From positions 1,240,001-1,304,000 of the forward strand of contig JAGQDJ010000202.1 in NCBI GenBank assembly GCA_022885665.1: a DNA stretch of 64,000 nt, written 5' to 3'. The position numbers and the translations under genes are program-made. Source of the stretch: Triops longicaudatus (taxonomy: Eukaryota; Arthropoda; Branchiopoda; Notostraca; Triopsidae). Within the stretch, counting starts at the first letter, position 1, and every line of letters starts with the position of its first letter. Shown piece after piece: positions 1 through 10,987 of the stretch. The notes under the pieces are model-generated. The model made no database searches. It saw only the letters and a list, made by a program, of their open reading frames with translations, and was not told the DNA's origin.

Positions 1-2735
1 GTTTTTCCTAGTTTGCAGTGCCCGTTGAACAAAAGGGTTATATTGTAGAACTTAATAGAAAAGTAATAAAAATATATCGGAAGCCGAGTTAATCGTATCA
101 GACTGTTCGTAAAATTTAGCATTTCTACAGTTATTTTTTCTTTTCTCGTGAATAATAACGCAACCTGTCAGGCAAAGAAATGAAAGGGAAGGATTGAAAG
201 CGTAGAACACGGAAATATAGGAATTGGAAACAAACTCCTGTTTTTCCTGAAAGAGGTGAAATTTGGGGTGGCACTGGGTTTAAGGGTGTTATAGAAGTTA
301 GAATTATGTGAGCTTGACGTATTCAATCAAAGACACTGGAAGGCGAACAGCTTTTCCATCAAGTCAGACACAACTTATTTGTCTCCTCAGCCTTTCTGTC
401 TTTTCTCTCTCTCCCTCTTTGACTGCTCCTAGTAAACTCCCCATTCACCCCTCGTACGCCCTTTTACCTCTGGAGCACGCCTGAAGGAGGCTAAATAGCT
501 TAAGCTGTGTTGCTCCATGAAGAACCAATATTACTACCGGCTGGTACTCTTTGTATTTTGTGTGTATGCGACCTTATGTGTGTGCTTTAGAGAGAACGTA
601 GGATGCCTGGAGGTGGAACAGTGACACTTGTATTTCCGGGAAGTGAAGAATTGGGTATGGTGCAAATCAAATCAATGCGTAATATATCAAGCTTTCGACT
701 TCCGAAGTCTATTGTACCTTGGCTGAGTTTTGTGATGGTTTGCAATGCGTAGGAAGTAAAAGTGTCAAAGAAATGAACATCGGGCGACGTGGGGGTTATT
801 TTTCTGCCTTTTTTAACATAGCATACGCGCGTGACATTACAAAAATGGTGGAAATCAAATCAATTCCTTTTGTGAGCATGCAAGTTTGTTCTTTATGTTG
901 TGGAAAATACACGAAACAAATATTTGAACTCCCATAGTAGTTACTTTCGAATATGAACTTGAGTATAAACTTGTGGGTCAAGCAAAATGTGATGTGTTAA
1001 AAGTGTGTGAGATGCTCATTAACAGATTTTGCAGTTCATTAAGAAATTAGCGATACTCTTGGATATATTTAGGTTTAAGGTATAGGTGTTTAGAAATTAG
1101 TGCGTCTCAACAGCGTATTATAAATTTAAGACAGTTTCTTAATTTACATTAGCAATAGAAGATTTAAATTTCAATTCTTTTATTTAAAAAATGACTGGAG
1201 AAAAAAAGACTGTAGCAGAATTTTTCCATAAATCGCAAATTGTCTTCTTGGTTATGAAATTCTACCGCAACTCTACAGTGAGCACATAACACACGGCAAA
1301 CTTTCCTCAATCTGATTCCGCATAAGCGATCAAAATCCTCCGAAAAGTTCAATATTACATTTCACATCTTGTGCAACAAATTTTCTCTGCAAGCCCCAAT
1401 CGTACGTTTAACAAAGTAAAACTTCGACAATCATTCCTTTTCTCTTAATTTTGTCACAAAGGAAAACTTCACAAAGAAACTCGTAGCGATGCAGTTAGCA
1501 CTTATCACTTCTAGAATTCAAGCGTTTGCCAAATTTACGTCCTAATTAAGAAAATGCATTTTGAACCCTTAAAATGCCTTGTAGCCCAAGTTTTGAACCT
1601 TCAGAAATTTTCAAGATAGACATTAAAAGAAAGAAGATTGAAAGCTTTCTTACCACTAAGCTTTAGAGAACTTAACCTAAACTGTCTAAATTTTATTACT
1701 TAAAACGCTCACAAATTTATTCAGGAAAACCATTTCTATGACGTTTTCCATCAGACGTCGCCAGTGTGTCCATTTTGACTCTAAAAGATAAAGGAAATCC
1801 GTTGGAGCGTTGGACCAAAAAATATAGCCTTATATCCAGGGAAGCAGGAGGCGCCGCACGAAAAGGGCTTTCAATAAAGCTTTCTGGCCACGCATATGTA
1901 AAAACCTTACTATGTAGTTCTTTCCTTAGAGCTTTTCCTACATGTCAAACACGCCTCCGTCAAATCGTTTTCGCGCTCCATCAAAGTTTCCCCCTCCCTT
2001 CAATGTGTTATTCGGTTCCCTTATCAGTATAAGGGGAAGAAAAAATCTTAGAATACCATTTTTCTTCAGCGCCCCCAAAATTTGTCTTCCCCATCCTGAC
2101 ACTACATATTTGAACAGACCTAACGGCAATGCAAACCAACTCTGCATTTATCCCATAATAACGTAGCAAAAATAAATAACCAGAACAAGTGTCGCAAGAG
2201 TATTGAACTATATGGTTGTTTGACGTATGTATTTAACCGCTTACTCTATTCTAGCTGAAAACTATAGTGACTTAAGCAATCAAAGCCTATTAATTTGCTT
2301 TTTAGTAGGCTTGAATTTAACTCAGTTAAAACCTTAACCTATTACAAGAGCTCTTTCATAATTTCTACAGTTGATAATTGTTTTCGCAGCTTATTTCTTA
2401 TCGTGTAAATAACGTAAATAATTATCATTGTAAATATTCGTGCAGTTCTTTTAAAAGCATTTTTGCTTGCTGGCAACCTACGTATAGTTCGGTATAGATT
2501 ACTCCTTGATTGGAAAATGCGTAATAAAATTGTAGTTGATTTTATTGTTGCGTAGAACGCACTGGGCGAAATTGGTGATTTTCTCGCCTTTATGATGGTC
2601 TCATATTACGATCAGTTCTCTGGGAAATAACCTTTGTCATACGTTCGGACTCGAGCGAAACCTTAAAAAAGCTTTTGAGCCAAGTCGTAGAACCGCTAAT
2701 TTGGGGGGTCGCCTTGTTATCTTAATCTCGAGGAC
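1..2735. other. Intergenic, no gene recognised
   Basis: AT-rich sequence with only short chance reading frames on both strands. I see no recognisable protein motif, no convincing exon with flanking splice sites and no RNA gene. A pyrimidine-rich patch lies at about 380-430. Confidence 0.5.
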
Positions 2736-2912
2736 ATGGCGACAAGGTGGGAGCCCGCGGCGACGAAAACGAAAATGGCTGGTAACTTTGGGAGGTTGTG
2801 TGTGGTGGTAGTAGCGATGGTGGTGGTGCTATCGTTACAGTTCCTTCTTTTTGCTAGCGAGACTACTTGCGAAAGGTCCGTCGTGAAAAGAGGGCTACCA
2901 GATGAACCATAA
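2736..2912 (+). CDS. Possible small secreted peptide ORF (58 aa), uncertain
   Basis: Open frame of 58 codons. The ATG has G at -3 and G at +4. The N-terminus is basic with a second Met at residue 14, followed by a strongly hydrophobic run (about residues 21-40) ending in small residues (FAS), which looks like a signal peptide. The mature part would be very short (about 17 residues), with one Cys and a dibasic Lys-Arg followed by GLPDEP, reminiscent of a peptide-precursor cleavage site. The local sequence is richer in G+C than its surroundings. I do not recognise a family. It could equally be a 5' exon fragment or chance: the hydrophobic run comes from a GTGGTGGTA-like simple repeat, which encodes valines by default. 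Confidence 0.25.
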   Translation: MATRWEPAATKTKMAGNFGRLCVVVVAMVVVLSLQFLLFASETTCERSVVKRGLPDEP

Positions 2913-5900
2913 CAAGCAGCTAAAGATCGATTGATTGTGAGGAGAAGCTTTTTGGCCCGCGAAAGCTCGTTCCGTTCGCTTTCTTTTCTCTCTCCCTTTC
3001 TCACCCATTCTTTTCTTTAAGGATGCTTGCTCATCTTGATTACGGCATCACCTTCTTTCTTCTGCCATCTACGTTTTTTTCTTCTTCTTTTCTTTTCGTC
3101 TCTTGTTACTGCCAGTATCTCTCCGGAGAGAAAACTCGACCCTCCTAGAGCGGACTCTTTGGGGTAAATAAAAAAAAGCAAACGAAAACGTCACCTTTCG
3201 TCATAAAATCTCACTTGTGTTCCCTTTTCTTTTCCTTTAAGAGCGTTTGAGGGCACTTTTAAATGCTTTGATAGCTCTTGACTTTTTTTCCCCGGGTGGA
3301 GGTTTACTCTTTAACGAAAGCCTGCTTTCAAGGTTCGTTTGGTCCTCGCATTAGTTACTATGACGATTTTTACGCTCATCCTTTCATTCAATTTTACACC
3401 TTGGGGTTTGTGTGAGGAAGCTGGAAATGTAAATTAGCGAAATAAAATATGTTTCAGACGAGTTTTTTCGTCGAGTAACAGTAAAAACCAATAATTAATA
3501 CATTAACGAACGCAGTATACAGCATCTGTGCTTTACGGAATAAAAAACAGTTTACAACAGCTTCAGTAATCCGATTTTGACTGCAAACGAAGTTGACTTC
3601 TCGCTCTACGAAAAAAGTCTTACGTTACATTGTGTATCTCATATGTGAGATTCAGAAGCTACTTTAAAAACTGAAATGTAGACGTTATATTAATATGTGG
3701 TACTAACACGTTCGAGTTCGTTTTGATTATGTGAAAGAAGATTGAACTACCAAAAATTCAAACAATTTACTTCACATGCCTGTTATTTTGATGCAACACC
3801 AGAACGGAACAGAGGTCGACTTGTTAACTCGTTTTTTAGTTTTTACTTATTATACACAACATTAAAAGTTTGTCATCGAATTTAGATACACTAATATTAT
3901 GTATGCAAATGTAACAGACTCATGTCTTCCCTTTTCCTGACAAATATGCTCACTTTCCATTTTCTGATAGGGGCTAGGTAACGAAAACTGATTTGAGCAC
4001 TGGTTCTGTGTTGCCCTTGAACTCACTGACTTACTTTACAAGTTTGCGTTCTCAATGATTCGGGTCGTTCATAGGCAAAAACTAGCTCAGAATTACATTC
4101 AATTGTACGGATTTCCCCTCTTGTTGCGTAGTTCTGTTCGAGTGAATGTTCTGTAATTTTGCACTTCTATCGAATGTAGTTTGTCTGCTATGAAGTGTTA
4201 CTACCGGGTCAAAGGACTCTTTATGTTGTGTTTCATTGACGGAAAATTACTTGCACACTCTAACGTAGTAACCAATCGCTGCTCTTTATTAAAGAAAGGA
4301 CTCGAAAATGGAAGTGACAGCTTCTCATTAGCTAACGCGTTGCTGCCGTTTACCAAGGACACAGAAATGCTACCGACGCGATACAGGATTCTTGTAAATA
4401 TTTATTCTGCACTAAAAGCTCTTGAGGTTTTCCCGGAAACCATAGCGACAGTAAGATTGTTGAGGCTCTGGTCCATTCGCGCGAAAAAAAGTTCGCCAAA
4501 TCTGGGGATACCATACGAGTTGTTCAGATTTTTTTAAAAAAGAAAAACGACACCAAGCAAATGACATTACTCATTAAAAAAAAGTCTACAACGCTTCCTT
4601 AGGATTCTGAACCAGTCCCACCTTCGTCAGAGTTCCACTTTGTCCCGCGCTAAGGAGCAATTTGATACAGCAAAATTCATAATTGTTTCTCATTTTTCTT
4701 CACTATATCTTCGGAATCCGTATGCAAATTTCTCTCCCTCGGGGCTGTTCACGAAAAGCTGCAGAGAAAACAAGAACAAACTACCTCGTTAGTCTGGCTT
4801 TCTTAATCCTTTTTTCATCTCGCTAAGAAGAAATTATTATGGATCGATAAACGCAAAGTGAGTAACCTCGCTTTTGCGACGATCGAGACGGGACCAAAAG
4901 GTTGCATGCATTTGTAGGTCGAGTTTCGGAATGGGGGTGGCAGCCAAACAGTTTCTCAAGTGGCTTTAATTCAGAAATGTTTGTTCCTTCTTCCACCTCC
5001 CATAGTTTTCTCTCGTCCTGTGCTCTCCTCCGAACATCGCTCCACCGAAATCTGTTTACTGTTTCGGTTGAATACTCTCTCTTCTTTAAAATTTGAGAAC
5101 ACAAACATCTTCATCAACACAAATGGAAACTTGGCACTACTGGTGTATGGCGTTCCTTTATTTCACTATTCATCCAAAACTTGTAAAACACCAAATTTTC
5201 CTAAGCATAAAATTGGATTACTTTTGCCTAAAATAGAAAGAATTATTAGTGTTTTTCAAACATCTTTTTTTTTTCTTTCAACGCCCACCAGGAATTCGTC
5301 CCTCGCCTCTCTCAGCCTTTGCGTGGATATCAGGAAGCGACATCTAACAGATTACATTCCGTGAAAAACTGCGCCAATTCTCACAGTTGGCTTCCGGACA
5401 GGTGGTCCCTTGAGACTCTTTCAGTTCGCGCGTGCTAATGTACCAGATCTTCTTCATTGACACAACTATATATTTAGTTTTTTTTTTTTTTTTTTTTTTT
5501 TTGGCTTACGGGCCTCTTTATCTTCGAGTGCAATTCATTGTTACTGAATATTAGCTAATAGTAAATCATTTAGCTAGCTGCTTTTAGAAAGATACGAACT
5601 AAAGTTGAGGATGGGTAGAATACAATGGACACTTTCCTGCTTTATTTTGCACTTAAAATGCAAATAAAATTCTAGCCCAAATGTACACGCGTTAGATGAA
5701 ATAGTTTTCCGTATACAAAATGCGGTATTCTATGCGTCAAGGAGACGAAAAATAAGACAAAACGACCATGAAAGCGTGCTTCATTATTTTCACAGTCAAT
5801 TTTTTTTCCCAATTACGTTTTTTTTAAAATTCATTAGTTACGATTCTTGTACTAATTGTCTGTCATTTCAATTTCCCGTCACTTCCCTAGCTGTAACGAA

Positions 5901-6456
5901 ATGTCGGCAACGGTAGACAAGAAAAGTTTCCAAATTATGTCATTTTACAGAAAAAAAGATTTGACGTAATTAACTTCGGATTACCAAACAGTTTTTCTGC
6001 TCCTTGGACGTTTGTTTAAAAGAAATTTTACCGTCGTTTAAAGCGCTTTCCGATAGACTTTTTTGGGTCCGTTTTACGGAATTCCATGCCTGCAAGGAAG
6101 CAAAGGTGTCCAACAAGGAGGGAAAAGCAACATTTGATTGGCTAATTTGTCAGAAAACCTCAAGATAAAAAACCGCAAGAAAAAAGCGTCCATCGGAAAG
6201 AGCCTTAAGCCAACCAACAATTTTATTTAATTTAACTTATCCTTAAACCAACCTTTTTATTTTATTTATCCTTTTTTTAATTATTCCGTTGGCCAGTGTA
6301 CTGTTGTATCTATTTATGGTTTTTGTTCCGAAGGATCACATATACAAGTAGAACAAATAAATTGTACAATTTCCCATGTTATCGACCCCAAAGAGTTTAG
6401 GGTAATGCATGAGCTTTTAGTATTAATTTTTAATATTTGGATTTTTGTCTTTACAG
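2913..6456. other. Intergenic / upstream region of the kekkon-like gene
   Basis: No firm gene. It holds a pyrimidine-rich stretch (3000-3110), an unassigned 118-codon plus-strand frame at 4181-4537, and a 25-T tract at 5478-5502. The receptor's 5' non-coding exon(s) and promoter are expected here or further upstream, because a splice acceptor precedes the receptor's coding exon, but I could not place them. Confidence 0.45.
5478..5502 (+). repeat. Poly-T tract (25 T)
   Basis: Uninterrupted run of T, one of five such tracts in the window that are all T on this strand. No target-site duplication is obvious at its edges. Confidence 0.9.
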
Positions 6457-6526
6457 GCCAATATTCGTTGTGTCCGATGAAGGAGTGTAATTTTGAGTTC
6501 TTCTTCTTGGAAGAAAGGGCATCGCG

Positions 6527-9040
6527 ATGCATTTCGGCTGGCGGCTAGGTCTGGTGGCCTGGCAGTTTTTGGTAACGACGCTAGCTGAGTGTCCACCTTC
6601 TTGCGAGTGCAAATGGCGAGGTGGGAAAGAAAGCGTCATCTGTTCCCCGCATCTGGGTCTCTTCCATTCCATTCCCATGCAACTGGATCCCGGTACCCAA
6701 GTACTGGACATGGGTGGGAACCCATTGAAACTTCTGGAAGACGGTGTCTTCCAAGCCGCATCGCTGCTCAACCTGCAAAAAGTTCTACTCAGCGGCTGTT
6801 CCATCGAAAAAATCCAAGCCACGGCTTTCCAAGGGCTCTCCAACGTCGTCGAACTTGATCTAAGCCAGAACCACCTGACGGCCGTGCCCAGCCACGCCCT
6901 TGACTTTATCCCCCAACTCCGTGAACTCAAGCTCAGCGGCAATCCCATCCAAACTTTGCCTAGCCACGCCTTTAGCTCCGTTTCCCAACTGGTGCGCTTA
7001 GAACTCAGCGATTGCCAGATGAGCCGTATCGAACCTCGCGCCCTCTACGGCCTTGAACTGCTCGAATGGCTCAAACTCGACGGTAACCTCCTCGAAGTGC
7101 TTCCTGCGCAAGCTTTGAGCCCTTTACGGAGCCTTCATGGTTTGGAATTGCAACACAATCCCTGGCAATGCTCATGCGCCTTGCGAGCTGTGCGAATCTG
7201 GCTCGCGAGCCGCAACATGCCCTTAACCTCTCCACCCGTGTGCCTGTCCCCGCTGCGACTCCGGGGAAAGGCGTGGCACCGGCTGCCGGTAGAAGAACTG
7301 GCTTGTTTACCTTCCATCCAGCCCACCAATGCTCTTGTGACGTCGCAAGCCGGTTCCCGGGTCAGCTTAAGCTGCCAAGTAACCGGAGTGCCCGAGCCCC
7401 AGGTCACGTGGTGGCTAGGTGACCGACTGATTACCAACTTGACACTAGAGTCGCCCAAGGGTGACAGTCCTTTACAAATGTATTTAATTTACGAACAAGG
7501 TGCCATGGAAAAGGTCAGCGAGTTGACCTTACCAGCTGGGAGAGAAAAGGATTCCGGGTTATATGTTTGCCAAGCGTCGAACCCGGCAGGCCAAGTGCGG
7601 GCTAATATAACTCTTTTCATTAGTCCCGCCCCGTTACCTAGTCACTTTCCTATAAGTGTAGGAAGAGGATTGTTAGCAGGATTATTACTGGGCTCAATAT
7701 CGGTAATTTTGTTAGGTTTACTCGTTTGCGTGTTGTGTTGGGTGAAAATCAGTGCTCGGAGGCCGACACGTTCCAACTCGTCTAATACGAAAAGAACTTT
7801 GGTGGGCAATGCCTCATCGATGGGAGCAATAGGAGGAGACACGTCGTCCACCGGGTACCAGAAAGTGAGTTTAGAAGAAAAGAATGAAGACCATAGTGGC
7901 AATGAAATTGAACGAGATACGAGCGACATGCTAATTGAAAACCGCCACGCCCACTGGAATGATTACGCCCCTATCACGCGATCAGAAGAACAGGCAACAA
8001 CTCCGGGTAAAGTTTGGTGCGTACGTGACGCGATGGCCGAGTTAAAAGAGAGAGCAAATTCCCTTGACAATATCTCTCCTTCCAAAAAGGAGCGTGGCTC
8101 ACGCTTAAACTTGCGGCGTGAAAGTAACGAGTCGGTCGGAAGTGCTCACCGGCCCCTAGCACTAAATCAACGGCTATCGAATGATCCTTCTTACTTTGAA
8201 AATCTTGCCGAGTTTGAGATTCCTAAAGGGGCGGAGCCAGTGTCTTCTCTCCCTACCCCAGAAAGCGTGTACCCTTCACCCTTGTCCGTCGCACCCTCAT
8301 TTCCGGACCTGCTGACGTCATCAAGTCCACGAAAGGGCGATTCTAATCCAGTCAAGACCAGCGAACGTTTTGATTCCAACCAAAACCCGTTTTATGACAA
8401 TAGGTGGAACGATCGAACACCAATACCGTGGAACGCTGTGCGAACCGATAACGAAACAGACCGATTGCTGCACCACGAACTAGAACGCTTGGACTTGGAA
8501 CGAGTAGATGATAGAAGTTACGGATTGCCCGAGGACGATACCGAGTCTTTGGCTCGGTTTAGTGTGGCTCACACGGAATCGCTACCAATGGATGACGAGG
8601 AAGAATTCCAACGAAGTTATGAATACCATACCACGCAGTTAGATCGTTTTTTGGCCGAGTACCGGGCACTCCAAGATCGACTGGCGCGAATGCAAGCCTC
8701 GTGTGACAAACTGACTCACCAACCCAAGACTCGCGTGAGCTTCGATGAACCAACCCGACCCACTAGTACGTTATTAACCCGGAATGCGGGTCAAAGCACC
8801 AGCCGACCCTCACGACTTCGTCCCATTCTGAAAAACCGACGCGGCAGCGCAGAAACATCCTCCTCAGCCTGGAACGTCCCGTCTTCCAGTTCCAGACGCT
8901 GGGGCAGCTTTGACAGCGCAGAAATGTTTCTCGACAATGCTAAGTACACTCCAGAGGGATGTAGCTACGAGCCAGGATCAGGGGAAGCCGAATTACCCGA
9001 ACGGAGATACAGTTACTATGAAGACAGTTTGCTCAGCTAG
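6527..9040 (+). CDS. kek: Kekkon-like LRR-Ig single-pass receptor (837 aa)
   Basis: Cell-surface protein of the kekkon/LRIG-like class, probably in adhesion or receptor modulation. Order of parts: signal peptide (1-20), LRRNT cysteine cap (22-39, starting CPPSCEC), about six leucine-rich repeats (56-205), LRRCT cap (211-260, NPWQCSC), one Ig C2-type domain (about 275-365; Cys in LSCQV and DSGLYVCQA), a transmembrane helix (about 381-405) and a roughly 430-residue cytoplasmic tail with Ser/Pro- and acid-rich stretches. The tail ends RRYSYYEDSLLS, with tyrosines but no classical PDZ ligand. The whole coding region is one exon. A polypyrimidine/TTTACAG acceptor at about 6457 shows an intron in the 5' UTR. 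The start is the first ATG after that acceptor and is followed at once by the signal peptide. Kekkon proteins in insects act on EGFR/BMP signalling; whether this one does is inference. Which kekkon paralogue it matches is not resolved. Confidence 0.88.
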   Translation: MHFGWRLGLVAWQFLVTTLAECPPSCECKWRGGKESVICSPHLGLFHSIPMQLDPGTQVLDMGGNPLKLLEDGVFQAASLLNLQKVLLSGCSIEKIQATAFQGLSNVVELDLSQNHLTAVPSHALDFIPQLRELKLSGNPIQTLPSHAFSSVSQLVRLELSDCQMSRIEPRALYGLELLEWLKLDGNLLEVLPAQALSPLRSLHGLELQHNPWQCSCALRAVRIWLASRNMPLTSPPVCLSPLRLRGKAWHRLPVEELACLPSIQPTNALVTSQAGSRVSLSCQVTGVPEPQVTWWLGDRLITNLTLESPKGDSPLQMYLIYEQGAMEKVSELTLPAGREKDSGLYVCQASNPAGQVRANITLFISPAPLPSHFPISVGRGLLAGLLLGSISVILLGLLVCVLCWVKISARRPTRSNSSNTKRTLVGNASSMGAIGGDTSSTGYQKVSLEEKNEDHSGNEIERDTSDMLIENRHAHWNDYAPITRSEEQATTPGKVWCVRDAMAELKERANSLDNISPSKKERGSRLNLRRESNESVGSAHRPLALNQRLSNDPSYFENLAEFEIPKGAEPVSSLPTPESVYPSPLSVAPSFPDLLTSSSPRKGDSNPVKTSERFDSNQNPFYDNRWNDRTPIPWNAVRTDNETDRLLHHELERLDLERVDDRSYGLPEDDTESLARFSVAHTESLPMDDEEEFQRSYEYHTTQLDRFLAEYRALQDRLARMQASCDKLTHQPKTRVSFDEPTRPTSTLLTRNAGQSTSRPSRLRPILKNRRGSAETSSSAWNVPSSSSRRWGSFDSAEMFLDNAKYTPEGCSYEPGSGEAELPERRYSYYEDSLLS

Positions 9041-9306
9041 CTGTTAATGTCTCTTTCGCAAGTTTTCTCTCAAGTTTTAAGTGGCCAATTTGCCTTAATA
9101 ACTGAAACCGCCCTACAGGGGCGCATTTCCCTGTAACAGTTTGAAGGAACTGGAACATTTTGAAAAGAAAGTCGTGTACTTCCGGTCTGTGTGTCTGTGT
9201 GTATGTTTATTTATTTCACCCCTCCCATGCCTTTCTTTTTCAAGTCCTTTTCATGGGAGGCAACTTTAAAACGGATAATAAAAAGGTCTGATTCAAGTTT
9301 ACGGAA

Positions 9307-9312
9307 AATAAA
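9307..9312 (+). terminator. Candidate poly(A) signal of the kekkon-like gene
   Basis: AATAAA 267 bases after the stop codon. A second copy lies at 10333-10338, so the true end of the 3' UTR is open. Confidence 0.35.
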
Positions 9313-10809
9313 TTTGGAGGTTTTGTCTCCCCAGAGACCAATACAACCCCCTCAAGATGAACTCCATAAACATAGAAATGGCTGATTATTTCCGGGGGTC
9401 CCCCGGCTCAGATATTACTATGGGAATGGACAAGGGAGAACCAATTCTGGATGCAGATGGGTGAAAAGGGCACAACTTCATGGCCCATAAGCTTTTTGAT
9501 TTCGCACGAAGAGGTAAGGAGTGTATACGAAAAGGGAACGTGAAGGATTTTGCTCAGCAACGGAAGAGAAGTACGAGGTGCGCCTTAAAAGGAACTTGGA
9601 GGGTACCTGACGCTTGAAAGCTCATATTTGAGGTAACAAGTTGGAAGGAGTTTAACTTTTAAATGGCGTTTACGGGAAAGATGAAGGCAGTCTGTGTGGG
9701 AAGTGGAGCTTCCGAAAGAGCCGTATTAGATTGTTGTCTAAAGTTAATACTGGGGACTTGATTGTCAAGTTCGAGAACCCAAATTGCCGTTTGAGTGCTC
9801 AGGAATTGGCACGGCATTGAAAACTTTTGGGATGAAAGTGCAAGTAATGTGGTCCATTCAATTCGTAAAGCTCAACGACGCGGCTTCTATTCAAATTCTT
9901 AACCTTTGATTACTTCTTTAACGGATGTTAGCTTACTTACCAGGGTGCTTCTAGTAATCTAAAGCGGAGGTTGAGTTGAGCAGATCTATTTCAAAACACG
10001 TAGCTTGTTTCGCGCTGTCATGGCTGTACACATTATTTTACACTAGTTTTCTACCTAACCTAGTTTCTAGGTTACGGTAGTTATTTTGTATGTGGCATAC
10101 TGAAATTACATAGTAATCCCGACGTATCAAAATTGCGGAGTAACTCTGATTTACGTCTTAAGATACCGAAATTATTATTAAGCTCTAGAAATAAAGTGGT
10201 TATTTCCACGTATTCAGCAGTGTTTCGAGGATCGCGTTGTAACTTACATCAACGCTCCTTGATCCCTGTTTTGGAAACAAATCTTAACCACCTGGTGCTC
10301 ATGTCAAGGATGCTAAGCTTCCTGCTTAAGTAAATAAAATTAACTAACCTCACAAACTGCGTAACATTTGTTTACGAAGACGCTAATTAATTTACTGTAT
10401 AATTCACACTTCTTGTGAATGGACCCTAGACTATTTTGTTTAAACGGAATAGTAAGAAAACAGTAAACACTAGGATCTTTAGCTCAAACAACCCTAAACA
10501 CGTAAATTACACGAGTAATTAAAATGAAAATAGGCAATTGTATTAAACATGAGTATTTATTTAAATGTTTAGTTTGAGACGTCCGGTGGCTACTGTAGGG
10601 AACGCGTTGTATAGAATGCGACATTCAAAATGAAAGAAAGCAATACTGACCCTTGAATAGGATATTGTTTAGTTTCTTTCCCTTTTATTTAAATAACTTG
10701 GAACTCGATTAATTCTGTACTTGCATACTTGCTAACTTACGTTCACGGTGTTTGAAACAAAATGGTCGAATGAAATTTGTTAACAAAGGTACCAACTTTC
10801 AACAGATGG
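9313..10809. other. Convergent spacer between kekkon-like and SH3 genes
   Basis: Non-coding AT-rich sequence between two genes that point at each other. It probably contains 3' UTR of the kekkon-like gene. No exon or RNA gene seen. Confidence 0.4.
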
Positions 10810-10815
10810 TTTATT
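10810..10815 (-). terminator. Candidate poly(A) signal of the SH3 gene
   Basis: TTTATT on the plus strand, i.e. AATAAA on the coding strand, about 175 bases after the SH3-gene stop codon. Confidence 0.45.
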
Positions 10816-10987
10816 TAACAGCTCGACAAAATTAACTACAAAATTTTTTATGAAGGTAAAGGCGCGAAAGGCTGGTATGTATAACAATATAACATTCTGG
10901 ATAAGTTACAGTAAAAGGCACATGATGTTAAAAATCCAATAGAAGCAACTGAACTTCATCCTTGTCCACAAAATCTCCTTTTTTCTA

